From the NCBI GenBank assembly GCA_963169585.1, contig CAUJDU010000088.1:1-49471 (forward strand): 49,471 nt of DNA. The letters are read 5' to 3'. The position numbers and the translations under genes were made by a program. Origin of the DNA: Actinomycetota bacterium (lineage in GTDB: Bacteria > Actinomycetota > Acidimicrobiia > IMCC26256 > JAGPDB01). Of the stretch, positions 17,351-26,140 are shown piece by piece. The notes under the pieces are model-generated. The model saw only the letters and a program-made list of their open reading frames with translations, did no database searches and had not been told where the DNA came from. Every line of letters begins with the position of its first letter. Within the stretch, counting starts at the first letter, position 1.

Positions 17351-18049
17351 TTAATGGAGGGCTTTTTCTACTTCCTCATAAACACGTTTGGCAGCGCCTA
17401 AAGGATCCTTATCACCATAAACTGCTCGACCTAGAGCGATCCATGTTGCGCCATCTCTAATCGCATCATATGGTGTAGCGACCCGAGTTTGATCATCGCT
17501 GCTTTGACCGCTCAGCCTTATCCCTGGAACTAATGCTTTTACAGATTTAGAAAAGTCGCGAACTGTGCTTAGTTCATGCGCAGAACAAACCAGATCACAA
17601 CCAACTTCATCTATCCACGAAAGTCTCTGCGAAAAAGCACGGTGATCTGGAGGGAGTGAAGTCAAAACCGTTACTCCTAATAATATTGGCGTATCAACTC
17701 CAGCTTCTTTTGCTCCTTGTTCTAAACCTCGTTTAGCAGCCAAAAGCATCTCTTTCCCACCGCTAGCATGAACAGTTGTCATAGCAATACCTCTAGATGC
17801 ATGTACAGCAAGACTTCTCTCAACAGTATTTGGAATATCATGAATTTTCAGGTCTAAAAATACCTTTTTTCCTAGATCTTGCATCGCCTGTATTGCGTCT
17901 AGGCCGGCTTGAGCATAAAGTTCACTGCCTACTTTTACATAGCTAAAATATTCACTTAATGATTTTGTTAGGCTAATTGCAGAATTTAGGTCTCCCACAT
18001 CCAGGTTCAAAACCATTCGATCTGTAATTTCTAGGTTTATGGCTGTCAT
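17351..18049 (-). CDS. pyrF: Orotidine-5'-phosphate decarboxylase
   Basis: This enzyme makes UMP from OMP, the last pyrimidine step. The ATG at 18049 has AAAGGTG 5 nt upstream and gives 232 residues. A TTG at 18094 would add 15 residues, but it lies inside palindrome B and has no ribosome site. The catalytic D66-x-K68-x2-D71 (DLKIHD) is present, as are VTVLTS, VPGIRLSGQSSDDQTR and IALGRAVYG. This is the short group 1 form, unlike the longer group 2 enzyme of mycobacteria. Both flanks carry long palindromes. Confidence 0.95.
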   Translation of the reverse strand: MTAINLEITDRMVLNLDVGDLNSAISLTKSLSEYFSYVKVGSELYAQAGLDAIQAMQDLGKKVFLDLKIHDIPNTVERSLAVHASRGIAMTTVHASGGKEMLLAAKRGLEQGAKEAGVDTPILLGVTVLTSLPPDHRAFSQRLSWIDEVGCDLVCSAHELSTVRDFSKSVKALVPGIRLSGQSSDDQTRVATPYDAIRDGATWIALGRAVYGDKDPLGAAKRVYEEVEKALH

Positions 18050-18063
18050 TTCTTCACCTTTCG

Positions 18064-18123
18064 TGGGGGTCTGATCCGACAAAAGGTACCTCAAGGTGTA
18101 CCTTTTGTCGGATCAGACCCCCA
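18064..18123. repeat. Palindromic element B, spanning the pyrD stop and pyrF leader
   Basis: Two 26-nt arms, perfectly complementary, lie at 18064-18089 and 18098-18123, with an 8-nt loop. The arms contain TCTGATCCGACAAAAGGTAC. The element shares 19 of 25 outer-to-inner positions with element A at 17269-17350, and every stem difference is matched by a compensating change in the other arm. The pyrD TGA (18115-18113) lies inside the first arm to be transcribed. The pyrF ribosome site begins 2 nt after the hairpin. Confidence 0.92.
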
Positions 18124-19057
18124 AATCGATTGAACCAACTAATTCGTTGACATTTGCAACGCCAGTATCGAAACAAAATTCTTTAAGTTCATGAGCTATT
18201 TTTACAGGTGCATTCGGATCAATAAAAACAGCCGTTGCAACACCAACAGCATTAGCACCACACATCATCATTGAAGCTGCATCTACTCCGTTTGAAATAC
18301 CGCCTGTACCAATAATTCCTACATCAGGAAACGCTTTTCGGACCTCAAACACACCTTTTTGAGCGATCGGTAATATACCTTGCCCCGAATATCCTCCAGG
18401 ACCTTTACCCAAGATTGGTTTTCTGGTGTAAGGATCTAAAGCTAAACCCATAGAAGTGTTAAACAGAGTCAGTATATCTGCTCCCCCATCAATCGCAGCT
18501 CCAGCAATATCTGTTATAGAAGTAACTCCACTTGAAAGTTTGACACTGATAGGAATTGTATTACCTATTTCGTTTCGTACACGTTTAGTTATTTCACGAG
18601 TATCGTTCTCGCTTTGAGCAAATAGGTGATTCCCTCTTTCAGTATTTGGACAACTTAGATTTATTTCTAAAGCAATAAATGAATCTGCTACAGGTGCAAT
18701 CAAGCTTGCAGCTTTGGAATAGTCATCATAATTTTGACCCCAAATAGCCATTATGAATCTTCCATTTGCTTTCTTTATTTTTAAATAACCATCTTCTAAC
18801 CAATTTGATATGTCAGGACCTGGTAGGCCAACGGAATTCATCATGCCAGTACTGACTGCAGCAACTCTTGGTGATTTATTACCATGAGATTCAAAATGAG
18901 CTAATGACTTAATAGTAATTGCACCAACCTCCTCTGGGTCAACGATTTCAAAAAGCTCATTTGAGTGTCCGAAACTACCAGAAGCCCCAATTACCGGATT
19001 CGGTAACTTAAGCATTCCGGATCGAGTCGGAATTTGAGTGCTTAGATCAATCTGCAT
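18113..19057 (-). CDS. pyrD: Dihydroorotate dehydrogenase, class 1B-like
   Basis: This enzyme oxidises dihydroorotate to orotate. With the ATG at 19057 (AAAGGA upstream, 1 nt after the carB stop) it has 314 residues. The active-site loop NLSCPN (133-138) has catalytic C136, typical of class 1; membrane-bound class 2 enzymes have Ser. FMN contacts are GIIGTGGISNG and the SVGLPGP loop. Class 1B enzymes normally pair with PyrK to use NAD, but no pyrK is present here. The last codons (DLGV and the stop) are formed by palindrome B. Confidence 0.93.
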   Translation of the reverse strand: MQIDLSTQIPTRSGMLKLPNPVIGASGSFGHSNELFEIVDPEEVGAITIKSLAHFESHGNKSPRVAAVSTGMMNSVGLPGPDISNWLEDGYLKIKKANGRFIMAIWGQNYDDYSKAASLIAPVADSFIALEINLSCPNTERGNHLFAQSENDTREITKRVRNEIGNTIPISVKLSSGVTSITDIAGAAIDGGADILTLFNTSMGLALDPYTRKPILGKGPGGYSGQGILPIAQKGVFEVRKAFPDVGIIGTGGISNGVDAASMMMCGANAVGVATAVFIDPNAPVKIAHELKEFCFDTGVANVNELVGSIDLGV

Positions 19058-19058
19058 T

Positions 19059-22000
19059 TTATCCTTTTGACTCAAGTGTTAATTGGGTGTTGTTATATAG
19101 ATTCTGTAAACTCACCACGTCAACTTCAACTTCTCGCCATTTGGCTATACCTGCCACCAATGCGCGTGCAGCGGCGATTGTTGTAACACATGGAATTTTA
19201 AACTTGGTCGCTGCTACGCGGATATGTTGCCCATCAGTTCTAGTGCTCCTACCTCTAGGCGTATTGATTACAAGATCAATTTTTCCTGATGACATTAGAT
19301 CGATCGCATCATCGCCATATTCATCGCCGACTTTGGCTATTACATGGTCTACTGGAATTGAATTAGAAACAAGCCAACTGGCAGTACCAGTAGTAGCTGC
19401 AAATCTAAATCCAAGATTGGAATATTGTCTGGCGATATCAATCGATCTTCCTTTGTCCCGATCAGCTATAGATATGAAAACTACTCCTGAGTCTGGAACA
19501 TTCATTCCTGCTCCGATTTGGGACTTGTAGAAGGCCTCCCCAAAGGTGGTTCCGAGACCCATCACTTCTCCTGTAGATCTCATTTCAGGACCTAATACCG
19601 TGTCAACTTTAGGAAACCTGCCAAATGGCATAACTGCTTCTTTAACTGCAACTCGTGATGAGGATTTATAATCAACTCTTTCATCAATAACCCCATTTTT
19701 TCTACAGTATTCTAGAGTTTCACCAAGCATAACCCTCGTGGCTATTTTTGCTAGTTCAATTCCTGTAGCTTTTGCGACAAATGGAACTGTACGTGACGCA
19801 CGCGGATTAGCCTCGATAACATAAACAGATTCATCTTGAACAGCGAACTGGATATTTATACATCCAATCACATTAAGACTTTGCGCAATTGATCGAGTTG
19901 CTTTTTCTATTTCTGAAATTACTTCCTCGCTTAAAGTTTGTGGCGGGATCGCACTTGCTGAATCACCTGAGTGTACACCTGCTTCTTCGATATGTTCCAT
20001 GATTCCGCCAATCATGAAATCGCCGTCAACGTCACGAATTGCATCTACATCAACTTCAATAGCATCTTCCAGGAAATGATCCACCAGAGCTGGACGTTCA
20101 CTAGAGAGACCACCTTCTTTGCCGAGGCTTCCCATTGATGAAAGTTCTTCCATGGCTTGGGTTAGCTGGGCTGCGTCATCTGCAATTTGCATGGCTCGCC
20201 CGCCTAAAACATAGCTTGGCCGAACTAGAACCGGATAGCCAACATCTTTTGCGATCTCTAAGGCTTCTTGGCTATCAATTGCTACACCACCTGGAGGTTG
20301 AGCAACTCCAAGAGTTTCACAAAGCTTATGCCAATGATCTCGATCTTCTGCCATATCAATGGATTTAGGTGAAGTACCTAAAATCTTATGTCCGTGTTCT
20401 TCTAAAATATTTGCAAGCTTTAATGGCGTTTGACCACCAAGAGAAACAATAATTCCTTCAGGTTTTAATGCATCGCAAATAGCTAGGACATCACCCGCAG
20501 TTAGAGGCTCGAAAAAGAGCATGTCCGAGGTGTCATAATCAGTAGAGACAGTTTCTGGATTACAGTTAATCATTACGGGGGCGTACCCAATTTCTCGTAA
20601 TGCGTAGCTTGCATGAACGCAGCAATAGTCAAACTCCACACCTTGACCAATTCGGTTAGGTCCAGAACCAAGTATGACTACTGTTGGTTTTTCAGGTATC
20701 ACCAACTCATCTTCGTCAGAATATGTTGAATAATAATAAGGTGTTGCGCTAGAAAATTCTCCGGCACAAGTATCGACAACTGAAAATGTTTTTTCAATCC
20801 CTGAATTTTTAATTGCTTCTAAAACTTCACCCAATGAGCAATCCCACGCATATGCGATTTGTTCAGGAGAATATCCATCCCTTAGAACCCTCTTCATTTC
20901 ACTTCTAGAAATGGTAGACGGAGTTCGTGCTTCAATGAGTTCACGAGTTTGAATGAGCAACAATATTTGATCTATAAAGAATGGATCAATAGAAGTTAAT
21001 TCGTGGGCTTTAGCTGGATCCATGAAAGAGCGTAAACATGATTCGAGCGCATAAATCCTATCTGGGTTTGGTCTAGTCAGTAAATCGATTTTTTCCTCTT
21101 CGCTCATTGCATCAAAAATCTTTTCACCTTCATCGCAATTCAAACCGAGACGACCGTTTTCCATTGAGCGTAAGGATTTCTGCAAAGACTCTCTAAAAGT
21201 TCTACCGATAGCCATTACTTCACCAACGCTTTGCATCTGCGTGCCTAAAGTTGTACTTGCGCCTGGAAGTTTCTCAAAAACAAATCTCGGAACTTTAGTA
21301 ACAACATAGTCAAGCGAAGGTTCGAAACAAGCTAATGTCTTTTTAGTTATATCATTTTCTATTTCATCAAGTGTGTAACCCACTGCTAGTCGTGCTGCAA
21401 TCTTGGCTATTGGGAACCCTGTTGCTTTAGAAGCGAGCGCTGAAGATCTAGATACTCGTGGATTCATCTCAACGATAAGTTGTTCTCCAGTGTCTGGGTT
21501 AACAGCAAATTGCACGTTACTTCCACCAGTATCGACACCTATTCTTCGTAAAATTTTAAAAGAGGCATCTCTCATCTGTTGATATTCAACATCACTCAAT
21601 GTCATTGGAGGAGCAACTGTGACAGAATCACCAGTGTGTACTCCCATTGCGTCAAAGTTTTCTATTGCACAAACGATCACACAGTTATCTTTTTTATCTC
21701 TTACTACTTCAGTTTCATATTCTTTCCAACCATATACACTTTGTTCAATCAGAACTTCACCAATCGGAGATGCTTCAATTCCAGTTCTTACTAAGTTGGT
21801 CAATTCTTCTTCATTATATGCAAGTCCAGTTCCAAATCCACCCATAATGAAACTTGGGCGAATCATAATTGGATAACCGATTTCTTTTGCGAGTTCAACC
21901 GCTCCACTGACACTATTGGATGTGCCAGATTTGCATGTTTGTAAACCGATCTCGGTCATCGCATTTTTAAATAGTTCACGATCTTCGGCCGTACGGATTG

Positions 22001-22364
22001 CGTCTGGGTTTGCACCGATCATTTCGACGCCATACTTTTCCAAAACACCATTATCACTAAGCCCAAGACCAATGCTTAAACCGGTTTGGCCACCAAGTGT
22101 TGGCAAGATAGCGTCGGGGCGTTCTATATCAATTATTGCTTCAACATGTTCTAGATCTAAAGGTTCGATATATGTAGAGTCAGCAACGTCAGGATCGGTC
22201 ATAATGGTTGCAGGGTTCGAGTTGACGAGAATGACTCTATATCCCTCTTCTCTAAGCACCCTGCAGGCCTGTGTTCCTGAGTAATCAAATTCGCAAGCCT
22301 GTCCGATAACGATTGGGCCTGACCCTATTACCAAAATCGATTTGATATCTGTTCGCTTGCCCAT
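19059..22364 (-). CDS. carB: Carbamoyl-phosphate synthase large subunit
   Basis: This subunit makes carbamoyl phosphate from bicarbonate, ammonia and two ATP. The 1101 residues have the duplicated ATP-grasp architecture. Each half starts with a [18 protein letters not shown]-type loop (residues about 13 and 566) and includes [10 protein letters not shown] and [10 protein letters not shown]. The C-terminal MGS-like domain (about 940-1090) carries [14 protein letters not shown] and would bind allosteric effectors. The ATG at 22364 directly abuts the carA TAG. pyrD follows after 1 nt. Confidence 0.98.
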   Translation of the reverse strand: MGKRTDIKSILVIGSGPIVIGQACEFDYSGTQACRVLREEGYRVILVNSNPATIMTDPDVADSTYIEPLDLEHVEAIIDIERPDAILPTLGGQTGLSIGLGLSDNGVLEKYGVEMIGANPDAIRTAEDRELFKNAMTEIGLQTCKSGTSNSVSGAVELAKEIGYPIMIRPSFIMGGFGTGLAYNEEELTNLVRTGIEASPIGEVLIEQSVYGWKEYETEVVRDKKDNCVIVCAIENFDAMGVHTGDSVTVAPPMTLSDVEYQQMRDASFKILRRIGVDTGGSNVQFAVNPDTGEQLIVEMNPRVSRSSALASKATGFPIAKIAARLAVGYTLDEIENDITKKTLACFEPSLDYVVTKVPRFVFEKLPGASTTLGTQMQSVGEVMAIGRTFRESLQKSLRSMENGRLGLNCDEGEKIFDAMSEEEKIDLLTRPNPDRIYALESCLRSFMDPAKAHELTSIDPFFIDQILLLIQTRELIEARTPSTISRSEMKRVLRDGYSPEQIAYAWDCSLGEVLEAIKNSGIEKTFSVVDTCAGEFSSATPYYYSTYSDEDELVIPEKPTVVILGSGPNRIGQGVEFDYCCVHASYALREIGYAPVMINCNPETVSTDYDTSDMLFFEPLTAGDVLAICDALKPEGIIVSLGGQTPLKLANILEEHGHKILGTSPKSIDMAEDRDHWHKLCETLGVAQPPGGVAIDSQEALEIAKDVGYPVLVRPSYVLGGRAMQIADDAAQLTQAMEELSSMGSLGKEGGLSSERPALVDHFLEDAIEVDVDAIRDVDGDFMIGGIMEHIEEAGVHSGDSASAIPPQTLSEEVISEIEKATRSIAQSLNVIGCINIQFAVQDESVYVIEANPRASRTVPFVAKATGIELAKIATRVMLGETLEYCRKNGVIDERVDYKSSSRVAVKEAVMPFGRFPKVDTVLGPEMRSTGEVMGLGTTFGEAFYKSQIGAGMNVPDSGVVFISIADRDKGRSIDIARQYSNLGFRFAATTGTASWLVSNSIPVDHVIAKVGDEYGDDAIDLMSSGKIDLVINTPRGRSTRTDGQHIRVAATKFKIPCVTTIAAARALVAGIAKWREVEVDVVSLQNLYNNTQLTLESKG

Positions 22365-23468
22365 CTATTTTCTTCCTTTTCCGAACTTTTCCATTGAAGC
22401 TATAAAATTGTCAAAAATTATTGCTGATTCGTTAGGACCAGGGCTCGCTTCTGGATGATGTTGTACCGAGAACGTAATCCCGTCTGGCATCTCTAGCCCT
22501 TCTACCGTTCCATCATTAAGATTCACATGCGTAATTTTTGCACCAGTAATCGAACTTGCGTCGACTACATAGTTATGATTTTGAGAAGTAATTTGTATTG
22601 AACCATCTTTTTTATTTTGCACAGGATGATTTCCGCCATGATGACCAAATTCAAGCTTGTAGGTTTCACCATCTAAAGCTCGCCCTAAAATTTGGTGGCC
22701 TAAACAAATCCCAAATATAGGGATCTCTCCAATCATCTTGGCAACTTGTACATCAGCATTTTCAACAGCCCCGGGATCTCCAGGTCCATTAGATAGAAAT
22801 ACACCATGCGGATTTCGTGCTAAGACATCTTCTGCAGAAGTATCCCAAGGGACAACTTCTACGTAACATCCTCTTGATGTGAGATGATCAAGTATTGAGG
22901 ACTTGATTCCAAAATCAAATGCAACAACTTTAAATGGCGAGCTAGTACCTCCAGAGAAGTATGGCTCTTTAGTAGACACAACTTTTGCCAAATTACAATC
23001 ATCAGTTCCTTTAGCAAGCACCGCAGCCTGCTTAACTTTTATCTCATCTGTTCCAAATGCTGCAGGTAATGCTCCGTTGTTACGAATAAAACGAGTCAGT
23101 GCTCTAGTATCGACATTGGAAATCCCTGGAATTGAATGCCTATTCAAATAACTTTCCAAAGTGGCATTAGCTCTCCAGTTTGAATAGTTCCGAGCCAGGT
23201 CTCGAATTACGACACCGTTACAAAACGGTTTCTTTGCTTCATTATCTGAATCAGTAGTTCCATAATTTCCAATTTGTGTAGAAGTAAAAGTAATTATTTG
23301 TCCTGCGTAACTTGGATCAGAAATAATTTCTTGGTAACCAGACATAGAAGTGTTGAAAACCACTTCTCCGGTTGCTACCCCAGATTCTGGAATGGCTCCA
23401 CAAATATTTCCTTCGAACTGTGTTCCATCTCCAAAAATTAAGATTGCTTCATCGCCCGATTTACTCAT
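22365..23468 (-). CDS. carA: Carbamoyl-phosphate synthase small subunit
   Basis: This is the glutamine amidotransferase subunit that feeds ammonia to CarB. The 367 residues have the CarA N-terminal domain with TGEVVFNTSMSGYQEI, and a class I amidotransferase domain with C255 in FGICLGHQ and the HHPE histidine-glutamate pair near residue 340. The start ATG overlaps the pyrC stop by 4 nt (ATGA), so translation is probably coupled. The length is typical. Confidence 0.98.
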   Translation of the reverse strand: MSKSGDEAILIFGDGTQFEGNICGAIPESGVATGEVVFNTSMSGYQEIISDPSYAGQIITFTSTQIGNYGTTDSDNEAKKPFCNGVVIRDLARNYSNWRANATLESYLNRHSIPGISNVDTRALTRFIRNNGALPAAFGTDEIKVKQAAVLAKGTDDCNLAKVVSTKEPYFSGGTSSPFKVVAFDFGIKSSILDHLTSRGCYVEVVPWDTSAEDVLARNPHGVFLSNGPGDPGAVENADVQVAKMIGEIPIFGICLGHQILGRALDGETYKLEFGHHGGNHPVQNKKDGSIQITSQNHNYVVDASSITGAKITHVNLNDGTVEGLEMPDGITFSVQHHPEASPGPNESAIIFDNFIASMEKFGKGRK

Positions 23469-24787
23469 TTGGTTGGTTGCCCTTTCTCACATGTCATTTT
23501 GCCTTGCAAAAATGTGTAGTGAACTTTACCTTTAAGTTGTTGACCATCCCAAGGTGAATTTTCGCTCTTGGAATGAAGGTCTTTTGCTTGAACCACCCAA
23601 TCTTCATCCATACTAAATACCGTGATATTTGCGGGATTCCCTGGGTGAATTGCTAAACCATGTCCACCATTTTCTGGCTTGTATGCATTAATAATTCGAG
23701 ATGGTTTCATCGATAACAAATAGATCAACTCACGAATTGTCAGCACGCCTGTGTGCACTAGATGCGTGATGCCTACGCTCAATGCCGTTTCAACACCAAG
23801 CATTCCCGGAGGAGCTTTCACAACTCCTAGATCTTTTTGATCTTTTGGATGCGGTGCATGATCAGTTGCAATTGCAGTAATCGTGCCATCCTTTATCCCT
23901 GAACGCAATGCTTGCACATCCGCTTGCTCTCTTAAAGGAGGATTCATTTTGAAATTAGCATTCCCAGACTTTAAAAGCTCTGAAGTGAGCACTAGGTGTT
24001 GAGGCGCAACTTCAGCAGTAATATTTACACCGGTCCTGTGCGCGTGGCGGACCGCTTCTAGTCCTTGTCTGGTAGAAAGATGAAGAACATGGTAGCGGAG
24101 AGATTTTCTAGAGAATGCAGACATCAAAGCAATATCACGCCAAATGATAATTTCTTCAGCAACTCTGTGTCTCCCAGGTAATCCAAGTTCAGCACTGACG
24201 TAACCTTCGTCTATCACCCCATCGTGCACAAGCGAATAGTCCTCACAATGTTGAGCTAGGACTGCATCTTGTAAAGGTGAAAGACCTTCAACAGCTTCCC
24301 GCATTACTCGCGCACTTCTAACACAGTCTCCATCATCAGTAAATGTACGCGCTCCAGCTTCATAGAGTTCTACGAATGGAACAACTTCTTCGCTAGCACG
24401 ATTTTTTGTGATTGCTGCAGCCACAAAGACATCACAACTAGCATTTTTTGCACGATCTTTAACATCTAAATAAGCATCCACAGAATCTATACAAGGATTC
24501 GTGTTTGGCATGCATTGCACCGCTGTCATTCCACCAACTGCCGCAGAACGAGAACCAGATTCAATATCTTCAGATTGTTCTTGTCCTGGTTCTCGAAAAT
24601 GAACTTGGATATCAACTAATCCAGGTGAAACAATTTTCCCTTGAGCATCGATAACATGAGCACCTTGTGGAATTGAAATATTTGGTTCAACTCTAACGAC
24701 TTTGCCATCTTCGATTAGAACATCTGCGATTCTTTCACGCCTAGCATCGACAATTGTTCCTCCTGCGATCAGGTAAGTATCACTCAT
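23465..24787 (-). CDS. pyrC: Dihydroorotase, class I
   Basis: This enzyme cyclises carbamoyl aspartate. The 440-residue amidohydrolase has GLVDIQVHFREPG (57-69), MPNTNPC, FTDDGDCV, VLHLSTRQG and TDHAPH, followed by a C-terminal beta domain. The usual His-x-His metal pair is Gln61-x-His63 here. I recall the same QVH form in Bacteroidetes dihydroorotases, so it need not mean loss of function. It overlaps pyrR and carA by 4 nt each. No pyrB accompanies it. Confidence 0.93.
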   Translation of the reverse strand: MSDTYLIAGGTIVDARRERIADVLIEDGKVVRVEPNISIPQGAHVIDAQGKIVSPGLVDIQVHFREPGQEQSEDIESGSRSAAVGGMTAVQCMPNTNPCIDSVDAYLDVKDRAKNASCDVFVAAAITKNRASEEVVPFVELYEAGARTFTDDGDCVRSARVMREAVEGLSPLQDAVLAQHCEDYSLVHDGVIDEGYVSAELGLPGRHRVAEEIIIWRDIALMSAFSRKSLRYHVLHLSTRQGLEAVRHAHRTGVNITAEVAPQHLVLTSELLKSGNANFKMNPPLREQADVQALRSGIKDGTITAIATDHAPHPKDQKDLGVVKAPPGMLGVETALSVGITHLVHTGVLTIRELIYLLSMKPSRIINAYKPENGGHGLAIHPGNPANITVFSMDEDWVVQAKDLHSKSENSPWDGQQLKGKVHYTFLQGKMTCEKGQPTK

Positions 24788-25389
24788 GGTAATTGCGCCC
24801 TTTCCACATCTACTCTGTCTAAGCCATCTATTTCTTCCATTAAAACATTGACCCGTTCACTAGATTTTGTTGGTAAATTTTTTCCTACAAAATCTGCACG
24901 AATTGGGAGCTCTCGGTGTCCTCTATCGATCAATACTGCAAGTTGAACTCTACTTGGCCGAGATACACGAGTTATACAATCTAAGGCAGCTCTTATTGAT
25001 CTTCCTGTAAAGAGAACATCATCCACAAGGACAACGTGAGATTTAGAGAAATCTTCATTCGAACCCGAAGTTAGTAGCGGAGGAAATTTTGAAGCGATAT
25101 CTGCAGTAATACTCGCAATATCATCTATCTTATAATTTCTTGCTTCACCAGATTCCAAGTTTTCTCTATCATCACGGAGATCAGTAATATCGAGTGAAAA
25201 CACTGGCACAGATATATTTTCTATATCAGAAATATTTTTTGAAATTCGTGAAGCGATCAATGCTCCACGACGAACTAGGCCTAGAAGTACTAAATTTTTG
25301 GCGCCATTATTACGTTCAATAATCTCATGAGAAATTCTCGTACAAACACGACGCATATCGTCGCTAGTGAACACACTTAAGGTTGTCAC
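24784..25389 (-). CDS. pyrR: PyrR, pyrimidine operon regulator / uracil phosphoribosyltransferase
   Basis: PyrR binds leader RNA of pyr operons in response to UMP and often has weak uracil phosphoribosyltransferase activity. The PRPP motif is HVVLVDDVLFTGRSIRAALD, followed by RGHRELPIRADFVGKNLPT. I place the start at GTG 25389 (201 residues). GGAGG lies only 3 nt before it, so GTG at 25374 is an alternative. GTG 25461 is ruled out because it would lie at or upstream of the expected transcript start. It is the first gene of the pyr operon and overlaps pyrC by 4 nt. Confidence 0.88.
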   Translation of the reverse strand: MTTLSVFTSDDMRRVCTRISHEIIERNNGAKNLVLLGLVRRGALIASRISKNISDIENISVPVFSLDITDLRDDRENLESGEARNYKIDDIASITADIASKFPPLLTSGSNEDFSKSHVVLVDDVLFTGRSIRAALDCITRVSRPSRVQLAVLIDRGHRELPIRADFVGKNLPTKSSERVNVLMEEIDGLDRVDVERAQLP

Positions 25390-25419
25390 ACGCCTCCAAA
25401 TCAGTCTCGCAGTACTGTA

Positions 25420-25439
25420 ACAAAATCTCTCGATTTTGT
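25420..25439 (-). promoter_or_regulatory. GNRA-capped hairpin in the pyr leader
   Basis: On the minus strand an 8-bp perfect stem, ACAAAATC/GATTTTGT, closes a GAGA tetraloop of the GNRA class. It lies between the PyrR-binding loop and the pyrR ribosome site at 25397-25393. It is too AU-rich and lacks a U-run, so it is not an obvious terminator. It could act as an antiterminator partner or a spacer element. Confidence 0.55.
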
Positions 25440-25440
25440 G

Positions 25441-25456
25441 CCACCTCACAGGATGG
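25441..25456 (-). promoter_or_regulatory. PyrR-binding loop in the pyr operon leader
   Basis: The minus strand reads CCATCCTGTGAGGTGG. It contains AUCCUGUGAGG, which fits the UCCNGNGAGG core of known PyrR-binding loops. The flanking CCA and UGG, and the inner CC and GG, can pair around the loop with a bulged U. It lies within a few nt of the predicted transcript start and upstream of pyrR. Binding of PyrR-UMP should lower expression; whether by attenuation or by blocking translation is not clear from the sequence. Confidence 0.75.
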
Positions 25457-25465
25457 ATCACATAG

Positions 25466-25495
25466 ATTGTAGCAGAAAATTATATAATTTGTTAA
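25466..25495 (-). promoter_or_regulatory. pyr operon promoter
   Basis: TTAACA (25495-25490) and TACAAT (25471-25466) are spaced by 18 AT-rich nt on the minus strand, each one mismatch from the sigma-70 consensus. The predicted start near 25459 is just ahead of the PyrR-binding loop. The -35 hexamer overlaps the stop codon of the upstream membrane protein gene. Confidence 0.65.
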
Positions 25496-26130
25496 CTAGC
25501 CGACTTTAACCTTTTGAGATTAGATAAGTTCGACCTAGTACGTCTAAATAATGAAATTTGTCCTATAAAAAATATAGCAGCGGTAGTAATAAAGAAATAA
25601 ACACTCAAGTTTATGTATAACCTTACGTCTCGGCTGGTACTTTTATATTCATTCCACGTGCTCTTAATATTTTGTTCTATAGCTTGTATCTTGTTAATTA
25701 CATTTTGTTTCATTTGAGTAAAATTTGGAATTTTTTCTTTCAAACCATCGATTCCAGCTATCAGCCCATCTACCTTAGCTATTTCATCATCAAGGATCCC
25801 CACAAGGTTGAATTGTTTTAACCTATCGTTTAGAGATTCAAGCCTGTCAATATTTCTTAATACGATACTTTCTATCGAGCTATCTAATTGTTCGGGAATT
25901 TGAAACTTTTCAACTTGCTCTTCGAGATTGTTTAACTCGGTAAGCGCTATTTTTGCCACCACCTCCACTTGCCGATCGACTCGACTTATCTTAGGCATAA
26001 TTAAATTTTGTGAATATAAACTTGATACAACCAACAATATACATAGCACAACACCGATAACGGAAATACCAAGACCAAAGATATTGACCGACAATTTAAA
26101 GGTTCGCTTTTGAAAGAAGCGTTGACTCAT
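25492..26130 (-). CDS. Two-span membrane protein with extracytoplasmic helical domain
   Basis: I do not recognise this 212-residue protein. A hydrophobic helix at about 15-40 and another at 170-194 flank a 130-residue segment. That segment is rich in Leu, Ile, Glu and Lys (LTELNNLEEQVEKFQ, IDRLESLNDRLKQF) and should form helices or a coiled coil. With basic ends at both termini, the loop is probably outside and both ends inside. It follows the HdeD-like gene by 10 nt and is the last gene of that small operon. Its stop codon overlaps the pyr promoter. Confidence 0.65.
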   Translation of the reverse strand: MSQRFFQKRTFKLSVNIFGLGISVIGVVLCILLVVSSLYSQNLIMPKISRVDRQVEVVAKIALTELNNLEEQVEKFQIPEQLDSSIESIVLRNIDRLESLNDRLKQFNLVGILDDEIAKVDGLIAGIDGLKEKIPNFTQMKQNVINKIQAIEQNIKSTWNEYKSTSRDVRLYINLSVYFFITTAAIFFIGQISLFRRTRSNLSNLKRLKSAS

Positions 26131-26140
26131 AACCGTCCCT

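Noticed and set aside
18050-18094. TTG start extending PyrF by 15 residues
   Set aside because: It lies in the palindrome stem and loop with no ribosome site, whereas ATG at 18049 has AAAGGTG in good position.
19087-22284. Several long open frames on the plus strand opposite carB
   Set aside because: carB is a clear, complete, conserved gene. The opposite frames show no family motifs or ribosome sites and follow from its codon pattern.
25390-25461. GTG at 25461 as the start of PyrR
   Set aside because: It is within a few bases of the predicted transcript start, and the added residues would be encoded by the PyrR-binding loop and hairpin.
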